Source of the DNA: CAYVUM01 sp964619055
GTDB lineage: Bacteria; Pseudomonadota; Alphaproteobacteria; Rhodospirillales; Defluviicoccaceae
Length of the DNA: 8,768 nt
Assembly: GCA_964619055.1 (NCBI GenBank)
Contig: CAZUDB010000078.1
Location: 1-8,768 of the forward strand
Reading direction: 5' to 3'
The notes beneath the pieces are model-generated. The model made no database searches. It saw only the letters and a program-made list of their open reading frames with translations, and had not been told where the DNA came from. The position numbers were made by a program, and so were the translations under genes. Of the stretch, positions 6,127-8,768 are shown one piece after another (position 1 is the stretch's first letter; every line of letters begins with the position of its first letter).

Positions 6127-6138
6127 GCAGACGTCTGC
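6127..6138. repeat. 12-bp perfect palindrome GCAGACGTCTGC
   Basis: A perfect palindrome 161 bases upstream of the GNAT start. Its core AGACGTCT recurs once more at 8182-8189. It could be a protein-binding site; nothing else supports that. Confidence 0.35.
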
Positions 6139-6448
6139 GAGTGGCGCCATGGCCGAACCTTGGCTGCGTAGCGGACCTGAGGGGCATGGATGTCGGCGAT
6201 CTGCAGCCAGGCCGCTCCCGGCATTACGGCCGCCAGGGCGTCGCACAGACACAATAGCTGACATTAGACAGCTGCACCTGAGCTGAACACGCAGCGAGGG
6301 GGACATCCGATGTTGCCGAGATGGACGGCGTTCGTGGGATTGGTCAGCCGACCAGTCCGACCACGGCACCGGTCATGAATGTGCCGAGGCTGCCCTAGAT
6401 CGGGCCTTCGCGCGAGGCGTGACGATGTCCATCCGGAGTTCTGCGCGG

Positions 6449-6531
6449 CCTCAGCACTCTCCACCCCGGATCAACGTTTTCGTCCACCTGGATCTTTCAG
6501 GGCATACGTTGATTTTCAGAGTGTCCTGAGG
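6449..6531. repeat. Nested 83-base inverted repeat upstream of the MFS gene
   Basis: The outer arms are CCTCAG plus CACTCT (6449-6460) and AGAGTG plus CTGAGG (6518-6523, 6526-6531), complementary apart from a 2-base bulge TC. The inner arms ATCAACGT (6470-6477) and ACGTTGAT (6506-6513) are perfect. The element ends 77 bases before the MFS start. It may be an operator, a leader RNA hairpin or a miniature transposable element. No flanking direct repeat was seen. Confidence 0.6.
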
Positions 6532-6595
6532 CAGGGTCGACGCGTGCCGCGCTCCGATCCCGCGCATTCCGGTCCTTCAGTCTTTCCCAACATGC

Positions 6596-6600
6596 GAGGT
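6596..6600 (+). promoter_or_regulatory. Ribosome binding site deciding the MFS start
   Basis: GAGGT ends eight bases before the ATG at 6609 but only two bases before the ATG at 6603. The spacing favours 6609. Confidence 0.65.
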
Positions 6601-6608
6601 GGATGGGG

Positions 6609-7850
6609 ATGAAGATCCGTCATTTCGCGCTGCTGTTCGTTGTGTTCCTGGACCTTATGAATCAAGGCTTGGTGATTCCCATCCTCACCACCACGATCCT
6701 TGATCCCGCTCAGAGCTTCTTGCCGCCGCTCACGCCCACGGCCGTGCGACAGTTCGATTTCGGCCTGGTCATGGGTATTTTCTTTCTGTTTTGGTTTTTT
6801 GGCGCGGCCTACTTCTCAAAGCTGTCGGATGCCATTGGCCGCAAGGAGGGCATCCTGATCTGCCTGGCCGGCAATCTCTTGGGCTATCTCTTGGCGATTG
6901 TCGCCCTGGTGGTTGACAGCTTTTGGCTGCTTCTCGTCGCCCGGGCGATCTCAGGCTTCACGGCGGGAAATCAGCCGATCGCCCAAGCCGCCCTTATCGA
7001 CATGAGCGAAAGCGAGGCGCAGAAAACCAAGTTCATGGGCTACGTCTTGACGGCCCTAAGCCTCGGTTTGGTCGTCGGCCCGCTGATCGGCGGCATTTTC
7101 TCGGAGCCCGCCGTGCTCGGCGAGTATGCCTCGCTTGTGTTGCCGTTCTACGTCGTTTCCTGCCTGGTCGTTGTTAACATCGTCCTGATTGTCTTATTTT
7201 TCCATAACCATAGGACGGAGCGCCAACCCGTGCGCTTTCGTTTTTTGGACATCTTCCTCGCGCTGTGGGCTGTGACGAAACGGCCTACGATCGTGCGGCT
7301 GTCCCTGGTCTACTTTTTTGGCCAGATCGGGCTGTATGCCTACTTTCTTTTTATGGACAACTACTTTTTGTCGCGTTTCGGCTTCGATACGCTCCAAAAT
7401 TCCTTGGCCCTGGCCGTGCTGGGCGGCGGCATGGGCCTGTCGAGCGCATTCCTCGTCGGCCCCTTGAACGAGCGTTTCGGCAAGAGAACGCTCGTTGTCG
7501 TTGGCCTCGCCGTCATGGCGGCGAGCGCAGCCATCGCGGTCATCAATCCCTGGCCGATTATGGCGTACCTGTTGATTTTGCCGCTCGTCATCGCGTTTGC
7601 CGTATATCTCCCAACCATGCTGACGCTCTTCTCCGCGGCCGTAGACGAAAGTGAGCAGGGCTGGGTCATGGGGGTGGCCATCGCCCTATTCACGCTGGGC
7701 GCCGGTTTGGTGTCGCTGCTGGGGGGGTGGCTGATATCCATAGATATTCGTTTCCCCTTCGCCATCGCCGCCGCCAGCTCTCTCCTGGCCGCGGGTCTCA
7801 TTCCGATCCTCTGGCGAGGTCGCGACTTTTCCGGCCTGGACAGCCGGTGA
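6609..7850 (+). CDS. MFS exporter, DHA1/TetA-like drug:H+ antiporter family
   Basis: 413 residues with about 12 hydrophobic segments, the usual size for this family. Motif A between segments 2 and 3 reads FSKLSDAIGRKEG (69-81), with Asp74, Gly77 and Arg78. Arg112 in VARAISGFTAG fits motif B. Segment 5 carries motif C, GYVLTALSLGLVVGPLIGG (144-162), with Gly157-Pro158, which marks drug:H+ antiporters. A basic cytoplasmic loop (about 199-210, HNHRTERQPVRF) separates the two halves, and the motif A copy in the second half is GPLNERFGKR (284-293). It should sit in the inner membrane and export small molecules using the proton gradient; the substrate is unknown. An extended loop after segment 1 (about 30-48) is somewhat longer than usual. 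No regulator gene lies next to it, but an inverted repeat is just upstream. A tetracycline role cannot be claimed. Confidence 0.92.
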   Translation: MKIRHFALLFVVFLDLMNQGLVIPILTTTILDPAQSFLPPLTPTAVRQFDFGLVMGIFFLFWFFGAAYFSKLSDAIGRKEGILICLAGNLLGYLLAIVALVVDSFWLLLVARAISGFTAGNQPIAQAALIDMSESEAQKTKFMGYVLTALSLGLVVGPLIGGIFSEPAVLGEYASLVLPFYVVSCLVVVNIVLIVLFFHNHRTERQPVRFRFLDIFLALWAVTKRPTIVRLSLVYFFGQIGLYAYFLFMDNYFLSRFGFDTLQNSLALAVLGGGMGLSSAFLVGPLNERFGKRTLVVVGLAVMAASAAIAVINPWPIMAYLLILPLVIAFAVYLPTMLTLFSAAVDESEQGWVMGVAIALFTLGAGLVSLLGGWLISIDIRFPFAIAAASSLLAAGLIPILWRGRDFSGLDSR

Positions 7851-7879
7851 TTGTGATGAATTGCCAAGTTTCGGCTAGG

Positions 7880-7919
7880 GGTCGTCCAGAGACCACGCTG
7901 GTCGCTCGTCGCGACGACC
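7880..7919 (+). terminator. Possible structured terminator after the MFS gene
   Basis: Nested inverted repeats GGTCGTC/GACGACC and GACCA/TGGTC begin 30 bases past the stop codon. They can fold into a stem-loop. The absence of a T-run leaves this uncertain. Confidence 0.3.
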
Positions 7920-8173
7920 GCGTGATGAAGATGGCTAGCAGAAAACGCGGATGGGAGCCGGCCCGTTTGCCCAGCGTCCCCACAGGTCCGCCCCATACCC
8001 GGATCACTGACCGAGCTTGAAAGGTCAGGTCTGAGCAGGCGGAATCGGTGTCAGATCCGCCAGGCCAAGCCACACCCTATTTGGCATACTGAAACTGTGC
8101 ATTGTGTGTTATCGTTCGTGAGATAAGCAGCTCTTAAGCATCGACGCCGATAGGTTACGTGCATTTAAGACCT

Positions 8174-8199
8174 GGAATGATAGACGTCTAATCTTCGTC
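8174..8199 (+). promoter_or_regulatory. Speculative general-stress (EcfG-like) promoter with internal palindrome
   Basis: GGAAT (8174-8178), 17 bases, then CGTC (8196-8199) loosely resembles the alphaproteobacterial EcfG pattern GGAAC-N17-CGTT, with one mismatch in each box. A start near 8206 would fit the SD at 8213. The spacer contains a perfect 10-bp palindrome TAGACGTCTA (8181-8190), which could be an operator. Confidence 0.22.
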
Positions 8200-8223
8200 A
8201 CGATAACGCAGGGGAGGGAATCA

Positions 8224-8514
8224 ATGTCCTTCAAACAAACTCATGAAACGACAGGCACTCTGAAGGAGTGTGTGCGCGAGTTATCGCTAGCACTTGGGCA
8301 TTGTAATTATGAGATCCATGGAAATGAGATCATTGTCCGAGATCATGGCCGCCGGCTTGTTATAGAGCTGGTTTACGAAGGCGACCGGCATCTTGGCTCG
8401 TTAGACCTTCCGATGACCGAACTCAATTATGAGTTTGTCGGGTATACAAAGGAAGAGATGGATCAATTTATGGAACACCTTTCGCATCATCTCATGAGGG
8501 AGGGTGGTGGCTAA
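8224..8514 (+). CDS. Hypothetical small cytoplasmic protein, 96 aa
   Basis: I do not recognise a domain. The likely layout is a helix (about 12-25, LKECVRELSLALG), then three strands (NYEIHGNEIIVRD, RRLVIELVYEG, HLGSLDLPM) and a last helix TKEEMDQFMEHLSHHLMR (75-92). This gives a small alpha-beta-alpha protein, acidic overall, with two cysteines (16, 27) and several histidines near the end. There is no signal peptide. The start is well supported: GGAGGG at 8213-8218 lies five bases before the ATG. It is more AT-rich than the neighbouring GC-rich genes, and no partner gene sits close on the same strand, so it is probably expressed alone. The clear SD and balanced amphipathic pattern make a real gene likely. 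Confidence 0.75.
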   Translation: MSFKQTHETTGTLKECVRELSLALGHCNYEIHGNEIIVRDHGRRLVIELVYEGDRHLGSLDLPMTELNYEFVGYTKEEMDQFMEHLSHHLMREGGG

Positions 8515-8570
8515 CCACCGGCACATCTCTTTCAAATTGCTTGGAGTGTCGAGCGTGACCCGCGTTTCTT

Positions 8571-8624
8571 GTCACCGGAAATTCGCCGCGCCTTCGCGCT
8601 AACGCGGCGGGCAGGGCCGGTGAC
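8571..8624. repeat. 54-base GC-rich stem-loop after the small unknown gene
   Basis: GTCACCGG (8571-8578) pairs with CCGGTGAC (8617-8624), and CGCCGCG (8584-8590) with CGCGGCG (8603-8609), around a 12-base loop. The stems are perfect, with internal loops of five and seven bases. It lies 57 bases past the end of the small gene and no T-run follows. It could be a terminator, a REP-like element or part of a small RNA. Confidence 0.55.
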
Positions 8625-8722
8625 GGAGGGAAAGTCAACGATCGCTGCGGGTGAGGCCGGAGGGCAGGGCTATTCTGAGCCGTTTCACCCCGGGGCTGCA
8701 CCGACATGGCCAAGCCTGACGG

Positions 8723-8768
8723 CTAAGCCAGCGCGAAGTTGTCGATGAAGTCGGTCTGGTCGAGTTGC
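8723..8768 (-). CDS. Possible 3' end of a gene running off the right edge
   Basis: On the minus strand the last visible codons read QLDQTDFIDNFALA and then TAG at 8723-8725. The composition is protein-like, and the form resembles the short hydrophobic-acidic ends (such as DFIxxFA) of some secreted calcium-binding repeat proteins. Only 14 codons are visible, so this is a guess from style; the frame could be chance. Confidence 0.3.
   Translation of the reverse strand, partial: QLDQTDFIDNFALA

Larger units (their letters stand above)
5967..6608. other. 642-base gap between GNAT and MFS genes, with inverted repeats
   Basis: No gene is supported. It contains a small hairpin CAGCC/GGCTG (6039-6055), a 12-bp palindrome GCAGACGTCTGC (6127-6138) and a long nested inverted repeat (6449-6531). 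The minus strand around 6330-6375 can be read as a short hydrophobic string (TFMTGAVVGLVG) ended by a stop, which could be a remnant of a membrane-protein gene, but it is too short to call. Promoters for both flanking genes must lie here; I could not pick convincing boxes. Confidence 0.5.
7851..8223. other. 373-base gap between MFS gene and small unknown gene
   Basis: No gene is supported. Just after the MFS stop there is a GC-rich structured stretch: GGTCGTC/GACGACC (7880-7886 with 7913-7919) enclosing GACCA/TGGTC (7891-7903), plus the 12-bp palindrome TCGTCGCGACGA (7906-7917). This could terminate the MFS transcript, though no T-run follows. The right third is AT-richer and holds the likely promoter of the next gene. 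Confidence 0.45.

Noticed and set aside
5967..6254. 96-codon in-frame extension ahead of the GNAT gene
   Set aside because: The GNAT domain is complete without it, the extension has no recognisable domain and no SD. Some of its text (ADIHAP...) vaguely recalls repeat-derived translations in rhizobia, but this could not be supported.
6449..6531. Insertion sequence or complete mobile element
   Set aside because: Inverted arms are present but there is no transposase, no visible target duplication, and the length is only 83 bases.
6609..7850. Naming the exporter tetA
   Set aside because: The motifs support DHA1 antiporters in general; tetracycline specificity and a neighbouring tetR are not seen.
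8492..8713. Minus-strand 73-codon frame at the right end
   Set aside because: Runs across the stem-loop and the end of the small gene; Arg/Pro/His-rich, with no SD or motif.

Overview
The window looks like ordinary chromosomal DNA from a GC-rich alphaproteobacterium. The evidence is the strong GC bias of most reading frames, a MocR-type regulator paired with a DUF1127 protein, Shine-Dalgarno (SD) sites of the GGAGG type, and the general style of the proteins. The order (for example Rhodospirillales or Hyphomicrobiales) cannot be settled from sequence alone. No rRNA, tRNA, CRISPR array, complete insertion sequence or phage gene was found.

Layout from left to right. Positions 1-147 hold no supportable gene. 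A small lipoprotein (148-357, minus) follows, then a full-length MocR/GntR-aminotransferase regulator (509-1987, minus). Divergent from the regulator, with only 74 bases between start codons, is a DUF1127 protein (2062-2304, plus). The gap carries an 18-bp inverted repeat that builds both promoters symmetrically. Convergent with DUF1127 is msrA (2377-3036, minus), preceded on the same strand by a 79-residue protein of unknown function (3170-3409). A structured gap of about 540 bases has several stem-loops and no confident gene. A SAM-dependent methyltransferase-like gene of visibly lower GC (3948-4847) and a secreted PepSY-like protein (5012-5287) follow, both on minus. Next is a GNAT acetyltransferase (5523-5966, minus), separated by a 642-base gap from a divergent DHA1-type MFS exporter (6609-7850, plus). 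That gap contains a nested inverted repeat close to the exporter. The right end has a 373-base gap, a small unknown protein with a very good SD site (8224-8514, plus), a 54-base stem-loop, and probably the last 14 codons of a minus-strand gene running off the edge.

Most genes look independent rather than parts of one pathway. The clearest functional unit is the MocR-DUF1127 pair, which resembles the yjiR-yjiS arrangement of Escherichia coli; the sequence suggests that the regulator controls both itself and its neighbour. MsrA (repair of oxidised methionine), the exporter, the acetyltransferase and the PepSY-like envelope protein are typical accessory or stress functions. I did not find a convincing new multi-gene system. 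The most interesting signals are regulatory or structural DNA: the symmetric promoter-operator, the inverted repeat ahead of the exporter, and the structured gap at 3410-3947.
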